From Clostridiaceae bacterium (GTDB lineage: Bacteria; Bacillota; Clostridia; Oscillospirales; Acutalibacteraceae): DNA of 8,098 nt. The DNA lies in the NCBI GenBank assembly GCA_016297555.1, contig JAEDGK010000096.1, positions 1-8,098 on the forward strand, read 5' to 3'. Each line of letters begins with the position of its first letter. Position 1 is the first letter of the stretch. Shown here piece by piece: positions 1-6,667 of this stretch. The position numbers and the translations under genes are program-made. The notes under the pieces were generated by a model. That model saw only the letters and a list, made by a program, of their open reading frames with translations, was not told the origin of the DNA and did no database searches.

Positions 1-2477
1 GGTTCGGGCTCGGGCTCGGCGGCGGGAGTCTGCGGAGATGCATTTGATTGCTGACCGCCGTTTCCGGAGGGATTTGCGGGCGTTGTGCCGCCGTTGGGAT
101 TTTCGGGTGCAACAGAGCCGAACTGACCGCTCATTATTGCGGAAAGCATTTTCAGCTTTGTTTCCTTATCCATCATCTGGAGTATCGAATAAGCCTGCTG
201 ACCGGTGACTGTTCCCATTCCCTCGATTTGCTGACCTGCAAGCATTTCGTCAAGATAGCCGATAAGCTCCTCGCGCTCGCTTCTTGAAAGCGTTGTTTTG
301 AGCATAAGCTCAACCGTGCGCTTCATCTTAGCCGCCTCATCGCCGCTGTAAGTCTTATCAATCGCGGCGTAAATCTCATCCTCGCTGACGGCAGGCATAC
401 TGCTGAAATCGGGCATTCCCGTTGTTGCCAAAGCCGTGGCGGCGGGTGCGCCCGATGCAAGCTGCATTGTGCTCAGCGTGGGAGCGGGAATTGCCGCGGA
501 ATAATTTTCGGGTGTTGCGAGTGAAACTCCGCTTGCTTTTGCTTCCGATGCCTGAGAGCCTGCCGAAGCCTGCTCTTCCGTCTTAAAGGGAATCCCCGTA
601 AATACATCGGTTTTCGGGTCAGCCTTTTGCTGCTTTACTATTTCACATTCGTTGGTTGCATTTACAACATATTCGGTCAAAGCGCTTGTATATCCGATAG
701 CGCCCATGGTGGTTACCATTATTGAATTATCGGCGGGCTTGACAATGCCGACAATCTTGATTTCCTGACCGTTTTCGATAAGCTTGCCGACATATTCATC
801 ATCGCCGTGCATATCGTCCCAGGTTTTGGTTTCCTCGTTATATCTGAAATAATCAGGCTCAAGCACTATTTTAAAAGTCATTCCGAGAATATCGTCGTAT
901 TCAAGCTCATATGAATCCGCCTTATATTCCTCACCGCTCTGAATAGCCATAAACGCTTTCATCATATCGGCGGCTGTGGTTATGCCCAAGCCCTGAATTG
1001 CAAGGTCGCTTATTTCATTGTTTTTATCAACAATAAGCACAACCTCGTTATAAGCCTGAGGCCAGTTGCCCTTGACTATCTCATACTGCTCTTCGAGCAT
1101 CTGCTGATTGTTTATAAGCTCCTGCCATGAATTATAGTATTTCTCAAAAGAAGCCATCATTGAGGAGTCAATCGACATTCCTCCGATGTTGACGCTGCCC
1201 ATCATGGACTGCATCATTGATATCATGGGGCTGGGATAAACCTGATTTATGCCGTTGGCGGTATTTGAAGAATAAATATTAAGCTTTCCGCCGTAGGTAT
1301 ATTGAATACTGCTGGCGTAATCGGCTATATTGCACTCGTCGCTTTCGAGGTATTCCTTAAACTTTGTAAGATTGTTTGACCAGATTTCGGAGGTCAGAGA
1401 TTCCATCATACTTGAAGTCAGGGTGTTGGAATAAACCTTGTCAAGCCCGTGATTAACCTCGCCGACGGGTACGCCTGCAACATTGCCGAGCATTGAATTC
1501 ATATCCATCGCCGTCTGCTCAACCATTATGGGATAAGAGGTCAGCGTTTCTTTCTGAATGGAGTCAATATAAGCCTGGAAGCCGCTTGAAAGAGAAAGAA
1601 TCAGCGCAATGCCGATAATTCCTATACTTCCTGCAAAAGAAGTAAGGAAGGTTCTCATCTTCTTGGTCATCAGGTTGTTGAGCGAGAGCGAAAGAGCCGT
1701 AAAGAAAGACATTGAGGGGTTTTGGTTTGCTTTCTTATCTTTCTTTTTTTCTTTCTTTGTCTTTTTCTCCGCCTGTGCGGGCTGCTCCGCTTCCTCAGAC
1801 TCATAAGGGTCGGTATCGTCAACGATTTTTCCGTCAACAAGTCTGATTATCCTTGTTGAATACTGCTCGGCAAGCTCGGGATTATGAGTAACCATAATAA
1901 CAAGCTTATCCTTTGAAATCTCTTTGAGCAGCTCCATTATCTGAACGCTTGTTTCGGAGTCAAGCGCGCCCGTCGGCTCGTCGGCAAGCAGAATTTCGGG
2001 ATTGTTGACAAGCGCTCTTGCGATTGCAACTCTCTGCATCTGACCGCCCGACATCTGATTGGGCTTTTTATCAAGCTGATCGCCCAAGCCGACCTTTTCA
2101 AGCGCCGCCTTCGCTCTCTCTTTTCTTTCGGATTTTGAAACGCCCGAAAGAGTCAGAGCAAGCTCAACATTTGACAGCACCGTCTGATGCGGAATTAAAT
2201 TATAGCTTTGAAAAACGAAGCCTATGGAATGATTTCTGTAATTATCCCATTCTCCGTCCTTGAAATCCTTTGTTGATTTTCCTTCGATTATCAGGTCGCC
2301 CGTTGTGTATTGGTCAAGCCCGCCGATGATGTTGAGCAAAGTGGTTTTGCCGCAGCCCGAATGACCGAGGATTGAAACAAATTCACTCTTGCGGAACTCA
2401 ACGCTGACGCCTTTAAGGGCAACAACCTTTGAATCGCCTGTGGGATATTCTTTAACAATGTTTTTCAGCTTAAGCAC
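1..2477 (-). CDS. ABC transporter, fused ATP-binding and FtsX/MacB-type permease protein (3' part beyond window)
   Basis: The reading frame is open from a GTG at 2477 to the left edge, 825 codons without a stop, so the protein is C-terminally partial. Residues 1-225 form an ABC ATPase of the MacB/LolD type: Walker A GHSGCGKTT at 38-46, Q-loop FVFQSYN at 87-93, signature SGGQMQR at 143-149, Walker B ILLADEP at 162-168, H-loop VTH at 196-198. A lysine-rich linker (about 238-249) leads to one hydrophobic segment (about 277-297, SFAGSIGIIGIALILSL), then a long hydrophilic, presumably extracellular, region reaching the window edge. The remaining FtsX-like membrane segments must lie off window. Such proteins export or extract peptides, antibiotics or envelope components rather than import nutrients; the substrate here is unknown. 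The divergent TetR gene and shared operators suggest induction by a toxic compound or signal. ATPase assignment is very secure; MacB-like permease type is inferred from domain order. Confidence 0.93.
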   Translation of the reverse strand, partial: MLKLKNIVKEYPTGDSKVVALKGVSVEFRKSEFVSILGHSGCGKTTLLNIIGGLDQYTTGDLIIEGKSTKDFKDGEWDNYRNHSIGFVFQSYNLIPHQTVLSNVELALTLSGVSKSERKERAKAALEKVGLGDQLDKKPNQMSGGQMQRVAIARALVNNPEILLADEPTGALDSETSVQIMELLKEISKDKLVIMVTHNPELAEQYSTRIIRLVDGKIVDDTDPYESEEAEQPAQAEKKTKKEKKKDKKANQNPSMSFFTALSLSLNNLMTKKMRTFLTSFAGSIGIIGIALILSLSSGFQAYIDSIQKETLTSYPIMVEQTAMDMNSMLGNVAGVPVGEVNHGLDKVYSNTLTSSMMESLTSEIWSNNLTKFKEYLESDECNIADYASSIQYTYGGKLNIYSSNTANGINQVYPSPMISMMQSMMGSVNIGGMSIDSSMMASFEKYYNSWQELINNQQMLEEQYEIVKGNWPQAYNEVVLIVDKNNEISDLAIQGLGITTAADMMKAFMAIQSGEEYKADSYELEYDDILGMTFKIVLEPDYFRYNEETKTWDDMHGDDEYVGKLIENGQEIKIVGIVKPADNSIMVTTMGAIGYTSALTEYVVNATNECEIVKQQKADPKTDVFTGIPFKTEEQASAGSQASEAKASGVSLATPENYSAAIPAPTLSTMQLASGAPAATALATTGMPDFSSMPAVSEDEIYAAIDKTYSGDEAAKMKRTVELMLKTTLSRSEREELIGYLDEMLAGQQIEGMGTVTGQQAYSILQMMDKETKLKMLSAIMSGQFGSVAPENPNGGTTPANPSGNGGQQSNASPQTPAAEPEPE

Positions 2478-2485
2478 AAAAATTA

Positions 2486-2491
2486 CCCCTT
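2486..2491 (-). promoter_or_regulatory. Ribosome-binding site of the ABC transporter gene
   Basis: On the minus strand AAGGGG lies 8 nt before a GTG at 2477. No ATG occurs in frame nearby upstream, and the protein read from this GTG begins with LKLKNIVKEYP, the usual beginning of this ATPase type. This decides the GTG start. Confidence 0.8.
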
Positions 2492-2518
2492 GACAAATAT
2501 TTTGAGCGGTGTTACACT
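2490..2518 (+). promoter_or_regulatory. Sigma-A-type promoter for the TetR regulator gene
   Basis: A perfect -35 box TTGACA (2490-2495) is followed after 17 nt by TACACT (2513-2518), four of six matches to TATAAT. Transcription would start near 2525, giving a leader of about 85 nt before the ATG at 2611. The -10 box lies inside the first palindrome, so a bound repressor would block polymerase. Position and spacing are seen directly; activity is inferred. Confidence 0.65.
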
Positions 2519-2539
2519 TGTAACGGTTACAATTGTAAC
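2511..2539. promoter_or_regulatory. Tandem palindromic operators, probable TetR-family repressor sites
   Basis: Two perfect palindromes with the same 6-bp arms stand one base apart: GTTACACTTGTAAC (2511-2524) and GTTACAATTGTAAC (2526-2539). Their centres are 15 bp apart. The first overlaps the -10 box of the tetR promoter and the second covers the expected transcription start. Both also lie 34-62 bp upstream of the transporter start, where a weak minus-strand promoter (GTTACA, 17 nt, AATATT) can be read. TetR-family repressors typically bind palindromes in the divergent region beside their own gene, so the adjacent regulator is the natural ligand. The repeats are direct observation; the binding protein is inference. 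Confidence 0.8.
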
Positions 2540-2587
2540 ATCGGTTTGTGAACAAATCATCAACAAACCATATTATTTTTAATAGGT

Positions 2588-2612
2588 GTTACAAATTGGG
2601 GGGATTTGTAAT
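2588..2612 (+). promoter_or_regulatory. Inverted repeat framing the tetR ribosome-binding site
   Basis: TTACAAA (2589-2595) and TTTGTAA (2605-2611) are perfect inverse complements separated by 9 nt that contain the GGGGGG Shine-Dalgarno run (2598-2603). The outer bases G2588 and T2612 could add a wobble pair. In RNA this would form a 7-8 bp stem with the Shine-Dalgarno in the loop and the A of the start codon in the stem. The arms also resemble the half-sites GTTACA and TGTAAC of the upstream operators, so it may instead be a spread third operator. Either role is unproven. Confidence 0.4.
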
Positions 2613-3168
2613 GGAGAAAATTAACGAGGCAAACGCACTCACCAAAGAATGTATTGTCACCGCCCTGCTCAGGCTGATGGAAATCAAAAGCTATTCAAGC
2701 ATTTCCATAACCGATATAACAAGCCTTGCGGGCGTTTCAAGAATGGCATATTACCGCAATTACAAAAGCAAGGACGAAATATTGATAAATCACCTGCTTG
2801 ACCGAGAAAGACAGCTCATTGATGAAATTCACGGAGAAAGAGCGCCCGACCTGCGCGGAATTATTATATATGTTTCCGGTTTTTTCCAAGAAAATTCAGC
2901 GGTTATCAAAGCTGTTTACGAAGCGGGTCTTTCCCATCTGCTGACCGATATGCTCGGCGAAAGAATTAACAGCTACTTTCCCGCAGCCGCAGCCGCACGC
3001 TCGGGTAAATACGCCGTTCATTTCTATGTGGGCGCAATTCTCTCGGTTTTCAGGCTTTGGCTTGACAACGGAATGAAAGAATCCGTTGAAGAAATATCCG
3101 ATATTATATGTATGCTGATAAACAAAGATGACGCAATGGATTTTCTTGTAATACCCGAAGAGAAATAA
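2611..3168 (+). CDS. TetR/AcrR-family transcriptional regulator
   Basis: This encodes a 185-residue DNA-binding regulator, a normal length for the family. The N-terminal helix-turn-helix is clear: ITDITSLAGVSRMAYYRNY (about 33-51), followed by KSKDEIL, the classic end of the TetR DNA-binding domain. The remainder (about 60-185) is a helical ligand-binding and dimerisation domain without recognisable effector specificity, containing a run PAAAAA. The ATG at 2611 is preferred because GGGGGG lies 7 nt before it and the family's first helix begins just after. A GTG at 2548 in the same frame would add 21 residues but falls right after the operators and has no ribosome-binding site. The gene is divergent from the ABC transporter and shares the palindromic operators, so it probably represses itself and the transporter until an effector binds. 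It is monocistronic, ending at a strong terminator. Confidence 0.92.
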   Translation: MEKINEANALTKECIVTALLRLMEIKSYSSISITDITSLAGVSRMAYYRNYKSKDEILINHLLDRERQLIDEIHGERAPDLRGIIIYVSGFFQENSAVIKAVYEAGLSHLLTDMLGERINSYFPAAAAARSGKYAVHFYVGAILSVFRLWLDNGMKESVEEISDIICMLINKDDAMDFLVIPEEK

Positions 3169-3173
3169 AAAAC

Positions 3174-3205
3174 AAAGAGGAAGCAAAACTTCCTCTTTAT
3201 TTTTT
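3174..3205. terminator. Bidirectional intrinsic terminator between convergent genes
   Basis: A perfect 10-bp stem, AAAGAGGAAG (3174-3183) with CTTCCTCTTT (3189-3198), encloses a 5-nt loop CAAAA. On the plus strand it is followed by ATTTTTT, ending tetR 5 nt after its stop codon. On the minus strand it is followed by GTTTTTTATTT, ending the convergent hydrolase gene. The TAA stop of the hydrolase (3199-3197) lies on the edge of the stem, so this gene's terminator begins within its coding end. Confidence 0.92.
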
Positions 3206-5593
3206 AATCCGAATTATAATTCCGTCGCGCCCTCTGAGGATTATTCCCGAGCCGTCCGACATTTTCTTTTTGAATTGCAGCGATTTAATAAAAATCCGCT
3301 CGCCCTCCGTCGGCTCAAAGCCGAGCAGCTCCGTGTTAAGCTCGGGGTGAACAACTGCGGTATGCTGTGAAAAATTGAACATACATATAAGAGCGGCGTC
3401 CTCTTTAACATAAACCGTTGCTTTTACGGAGTCATTATTGGTTTTAACGGGATTTTTGCTGTGCCACCAGCCGCGCATTTCGCTTTGCTCTATTCCGAAA
3501 TCATCCCACACCGCATACATATTCTGAGCCGTGCACGCGCCCTGACCGTAACGGTTGGTCATTCCGCAGAGCATCGCCATATATTCGTTGGCACACACCG
3601 TCTGAGCAGTCTGCCCGTAAGGAATTCCCGAAATCTCGGTTAACAGATATTCGGGTGAAATATCGTCAAGCGGATATCCGTCACCCGCAAGCAGACTGTC
3701 AAAGAACGGAAACAGCTCAGTATAAAGATTTGCGCTGCTTATTCTTCCGCCGCGCGGATTTTCATGATTCCACATACCCAAATCCATAAGTCCGCCGTTT
3801 TGCATCAAAGCTTTTTTGGCGCGCTCTGCCGTCGTTCTGTCGAAAGCGGCGTCATCAACATATATACCCTTGATGCCCATATTCTTAATCAGCCAATCGA
3901 GACCCTCGATGTAGTAATTATCAAGCCTCGAATCGGGGCGCACGATAAACGAAATATCCGATTCAACTTTATATTTCGAGTCTCCGTAGCGCTCACGCCA
4001 CGCGGGAATTATTCTTTCGCCGAAATATTCATAAAGTCTCTTGCTGTGCCCCTTGCCGACGCCTTTTCTCCGCAGTATTATTTCACTGCCGAGAGCTTTA
4101 TAAGCAAAGACCTCCGCCATATAGAAGCTGTGCTCGCGCAGGGTATAATATATTTTAATTCCCATTTGCTTTTGCCGCGCATATTCGCACAGGCTCGCAA
4201 GCCTCTGCGGCTCAACAAACGGATAATTAATAACGGGGTTGATTATGCTGCCGCTGCCGACTATTCCGTGGGTCATTCCGAGCTCGGCGGCGCGGTCGCT
4301 CTCCCTGATTTCGTTTTTGCCGTTGTCAAAAAGAGCATATCTGACCGAATAATGCTTTTTAAAATCAATCGGCTTAAAGGGAGTGAAATGCATTTCAAAA
4401 TCAAAGCTGCGGCTTTCGCCCTCTCTCATAAGAAACGCCGAGGTTGACGCTTTCAGAGCCGAAAATCCGTCGCAAACCGAAAAATCGATTCCGCCCTTGC
4501 CCGCATTATCCCAAGTGGATTCGGGAATATTTATAGGCAGATATCTGTAATACATATTCACAAGCGGTCTGCGGTAATTCTCCGCCTTCCATTTCACTCT
4601 GACTCCGCCGTTGACATTGCCGATATAAAGACAGTCCCAATGCCTTTCGGGATTCCACGAAAACTCAATATCGTGAGCCTTATCCCCGATGAACCCGAGT
4701 CCGTTTATATATTCGGCGCACTCGGAGTTGATTTGCATATTGAGAGAAATATCGTCAAAAGAAACATTTCTTTTGGCGGTCAGCTTAACCGAATAGGCTA
4801 TGCTTCCCTCATAGTGAAGCTCGCCGCGCACGCTTACATCAAGATTTTCCGAGCTCCATTTGCAGGTTATGTAAACAGTGCCGTTATCCTGCGTAAGCTC
4901 GGGAGGGCTGCAAGCAAAGCTCTCGCCCGCCGCTTCAAAGCTGACCGGAGCATAAAGCAGCCGTCTGCACACGGTTTCGCTGAGCTGAACGCTCTCATCA
5001 AAATAATATTCAACCTGCTTGGGCAGACCGTTTTCTCCGATTTCAATATTGCGCCCGAGTATCTTGATTTTTTTATCATCAATTACGGGCGGCAAATAAG
5101 GCGAAACGGGCTTTGAATTCAAAAATTTGTTTGAATTGAGCCACGCAAGGCGTGAGAGCCGCCAAAGGTCGTTAAATCCCCCGTTTTCAACCCTTTCATC
5201 CGTATATGAAATGTCAAGATGCAGCTTTTGAGCTCCTATGTCGGTTGAAAACTCTATATCCGCCTGCGCGCTCCCGCCCGCCATTCCGGGCATTGCCGCA
5301 ATGATAAAAAACATCGGCTGTATTTTTTCACTTTTCAGGTCAACGCTTCTTTCGTATTTTCTGCCGAATTTATCGCAAATCTGTGTATTTATGCAAGTGA
5401 TTTCCGCGTCTCCCGTACATTCGACCGATTCAATTTTTCTTTCGCCCTCGGATAAAACCGCAAGCTGAAGCGCATAGTTTTCACTTGCGGGTATGCTCAG
5501 CGCAAGGCTCTCGACAGGCTCAAGCCCGTCAAGCACACTCAAATCATAAAACTTTTTAATTTGTATTTTTCTGTCAACAAAGAATAGCTTCAT
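3197..5593 (-). CDS. Glycoside-hydrolase-like protein of the GH123/DUF6067-type group, probably cytoplasmic
   Basis: This is a complete 798-residue protein. From memory of the family, not a search, it matches large proteins annotated as glycoside hydrolase domain or DUF6067, related to GH123. Landmarks are DLWRLSRLAWLNS (142-154) after an N-terminal beta-rich region, ENYRRPL (338-344) in a central beta-sandwich, a TIM-barrel-like C-terminal part with KIYYTLRE and GIYVDDAAFDR (D580, D581), the DLGMWNHENPRGG to ANLYTELFP stretch (about 604-630), and a final beta-domain. The tandem Asp at a predicted barrel strand end is a candidate catalytic feature, but the residues are not established. The N-terminus (MKLFFVDRKIQIKKF) has no signal peptide, so intracellular action on imported glycans is inferred. 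AAGGGG lies 3 nt before the ATG. The gene is divergent from an AraC regulator and a GH30 enzyme, suggesting a shared substrate. GH123 members characterised elsewhere are beta-N-acetylgalactosaminidases; that activity should not be assumed here. Confidence 0.8.
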   Translation of the reverse strand: MKLFFVDRKIQIKKFYDLSVLDGLEPVESLALSIPASENYALQLAVLSEGERKIESVECTGDAEITCINTQICDKFGRKYERSVDLKSEKIQPMFFIIAAMPGMAGGSAQADIEFSTDIGAQKLHLDISYTDERVENGGFNDLWRLSRLAWLNSNKFLNSKPVSPYLPPVIDDKKIKILGRNIEIGENGLPKQVEYYFDESVQLSETVCRRLLYAPVSFEAAGESFACSPPELTQDNGTVYITCKWSSENLDVSVRGELHYEGSIAYSVKLTAKRNVSFDDISLNMQINSECAEYINGLGFIGDKAHDIEFSWNPERHWDCLYIGNVNGGVRVKWKAENYRRPLVNMYYRYLPINIPESTWDNAGKGGIDFSVCDGFSALKASTSAFLMREGESRSFDFEMHFTPFKPIDFKKHYSVRYALFDNGKNEIRESDRAAELGMTHGIVGSGSIINPVINYPFVEPQRLASLCEYARQKQMGIKIYYTLREHSFYMAEVFAYKALGSEIILRRKGVGKGHSKRLYEYFGERIIPAWRERYGDSKYKVESDISFIVRPDSRLDNYYIEGLDWLIKNMGIKGIYVDDAAFDRTTAERAKKALMQNGGLMDLGMWNHENPRGGRISSANLYTELFPFFDSLLAGDGYPLDDISPEYLLTEISGIPYGQTAQTVCANEYMAMLCGMTNRYGQGACTAQNMYAVWDDFGIEQSEMRGWWHSKNPVKTNNDSVKATVYVKEDAALICMFNFSQHTAVVHPELNTELLGFEPTEGERIFIKSLQFKKKMSDGSGIILRGRDGIIIRIKK

Positions 5594-5799
5594 TTTCCCC
5601 TTATGCTCCGAACTTCGGCAAAACAGCCGTAACCAAATTTATGTTGCTCAATCGGCAAATATATGCTAATATATTCTTGAGATAATCTGTTTATTTTTAA
5701 ATTTACCAATTATAATATAAAAATTACTCTCAAATCTCAATACACATATCGGAAATAATCATATAAATTTAAGAAATCAAAGAAGGCGTAGCAGGACAA
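5594..5799. promoter_or_regulatory. Divergent control region between the two glycoside-hydrolase transcription units
   Basis: This 206-bp AT-rich gap must hold the promoters for the leftward hydrolase and the rightward araC-GH30 unit. On the plus strand a perfect TATAAT (5711-5716) is the best -10 candidate for the AraC gene, but I see no good -35 box 16-18 nt upstream, which would fit an activator-dependent promoter. An AT-only inverted repeat AATATAT-gcta-ATATATT spans 5658-5675. A near palindrome CCGAA-C-TTCGG (5608-5618) lies just upstream of the leftward gene's Shine-Dalgarno. Promoter positions are tentative. Confidence 0.5.
5615..5757 (+). repeat. Three dispersed direct repeats TCGG(C)AAA, candidate regulator half-sites
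   Basis: TCGGCAAA occurs at 5615-5622 and 5652-5659, 37 bp apart, in the same orientation. A one-base-deleted version, ATCGGAAATA, occurs at 5748-5757 and parallels ATCGGCAAATA at 5651-5661. AraC-family proteins often bind direct repeats, so these could be operator elements for the neighbouring regulator. The repeats are short and the spacing is irregular, so chance is possible. Confidence 0.3.
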
Positions 5800-6615
5800 A
5801 TGTATATATCTGCATCTTTTTATAATCCCGAAAATCTTGTCGACGGGCAGGGAAATTCCGTGCTCGGCGCACGCACGGTTTCCGCAGACGAAAACTATCG
5901 CGCCGATATGACCAAAGACAAGCTTTCAGAAGAGGAGAATGTTTTCTGCTTCATCAGAACAATGGTCGGCGGCGGTGCTGTTGAAACCAAGAGCCAAAAT
6001 TATTCGCTTGAAAAAGATTCTTTCATTACCCTTCGCCGCTCGGAAATAACCGCCGTTTATTCCGCCTGCAAAAATTGGTCATACCTGTGGATAGATTTTA
6101 TTTCCTATTCTCCCGAGCAGACTTTTGCAGGTCAAAAGCATATTCTTGCTTTTTCGGAGCGTGAGCAAAACATCGTCGGAGAAATGCTTGAAACCGGAAT
6201 TAATTTTCCCGAAGAAACGGATTACATCAGGAGCATTTTTCTGCACTACCGCAGTTTTCTGCTTTTCGGCATCGCTCACGGAAACAAAAAGAAAGGCAAC
6301 TCTTCTCTTTTTGCCGAAATATGCGGCTATATCCAAAAGAAAATCTATACCAAACTGACCGTTGCGGAAATAGCCGATCTCTTCTATCTTTCTCCGCGCC
6401 GCCTGCATCAGATTTTCGTTGAAAACATAGGTATGTCGCCGAAAAAATACATTTCAACGCAAAAAACACTCAAAGCAAAATCGCTTTTGGAGAGCACTTC
6501 TCTGAGCGTTTCCGATATTGCCGACGCCCTTTGTTATGACAGCGCTTACCACTTTTCCTCTGCCTTTAAGGCGGCGGAGGGCTGCTCTCCGAGCGAATAC
6601 AGAAAAAAGATTTAA
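5800..6615 (+). CDS. AraC-family transcriptional regulator
   Basis: This is a complete 271-residue regulator of typical AraC length. The C-terminal 100 residues carry the two helix-turn-helix motifs: LTVAEIADLFYLSPRRLHQIF from about 186, and LSVSDIADALCYDSAYHFSSAF from about 235, closing with GCSPSEYRKKI, the usual AraC signature end. The N-terminal part (about 1-150) is beta-rich and contains FCFIRTMVGGGAVET and YLWIDF, as in cupin-like sugar-sensing domains. AGGA lies 3 nt before the ATG, and a stronger AGAAGG (5781-5786) lies 13 nt before it, so the start is likely but not certain. It is followed after 52 nt by the GH30 gene on the same strand and is divergent from the GH123-like gene. Such regulators usually activate the adjacent carbohydrate genes in response to a sugar; the effector is unknown. 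Confidence 0.93.
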   Translation: MYISASFYNPENLVDGQGNSVLGARTVSADENYRADMTKDKLSEEENVFCFIRTMVGGGAVETKSQNYSLEKDSFITLRRSEITAVYSACKNWSYLWIDFISYSPEQTFAGQKHILAFSEREQNIVGEMLETGINFPEETDYIRSIFLHYRSFLLFGIAHGNKKKGNSSLFAEICGYIQKKIYTKLTVAEIADLFYLSPRRLHQIFVENIGMSPKKYISTQKTLKAKSLLESTSLSVSDIADALCYDSAYHFSSAFKAAEGCSPSEYRKKI

Positions 6616-6656
6616 TGCAATTTTTCGGATTTTTTCCGATTCAACCAAAGAAAATG

Positions 6657-6662
6657 AAGGTG
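6657..6662 (+). promoter_or_regulatory. Ribosome-binding site deciding the GH30 start
   Basis: AAGGTG stands 5 nt before a GTG at 6668, in the frame of the hydrolase. An overlapping ATG at 6666 is in another frame. The 52-nt gap after the AraC stop has no convincing terminator or promoter, so the two genes are probably cotranscribed. Confidence 0.7.
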
Positions 6663-6667
6663 ATAAT

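Noticed and set aside
48..287. Short plus-strand open frame at the left edge
   Set aside because: It is antisense to the in-frame ABC transporter gene and has no protein features.
1728..1770. Pyrimidine-rich tract that might be a repeat or regulatory tract
   Set aside because: It is explained by the lysine-rich linker of the ABC protein (AAA/AAG codons on the minus strand).
2548..2610. Upstream GTG start extending the TetR protein by 21 residues
   Set aside because: There is no Shine-Dalgarno before it, while the ATG at 2611 has GGGGGG at ideal spacing and gives the usual family N-terminus.
3764..4447. 227-codon open frame on the plus strand
   Set aside because: It lies wholly inside the antisense of the GH123-like gene, has no ribosome-binding site or recognisable domain, and the opposite strand is clearly coding.
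6625..6639. TCGGA-ttttt-TCCGA hairpin between araC and the GH30 gene as a terminator
   Set aside because: The stem is only 5 bp and no T-tract follows it, so cotranscription is more likely.
6518..6667. Upstream ATG extending the GH30 protein by 50 residues into araC
   Set aside because: The added residues are an out-of-frame reading of the AraC helix-turn-helix coding sequence; GTG at 6668 has AAGGTG before it and matches the expected GH30 beginning.
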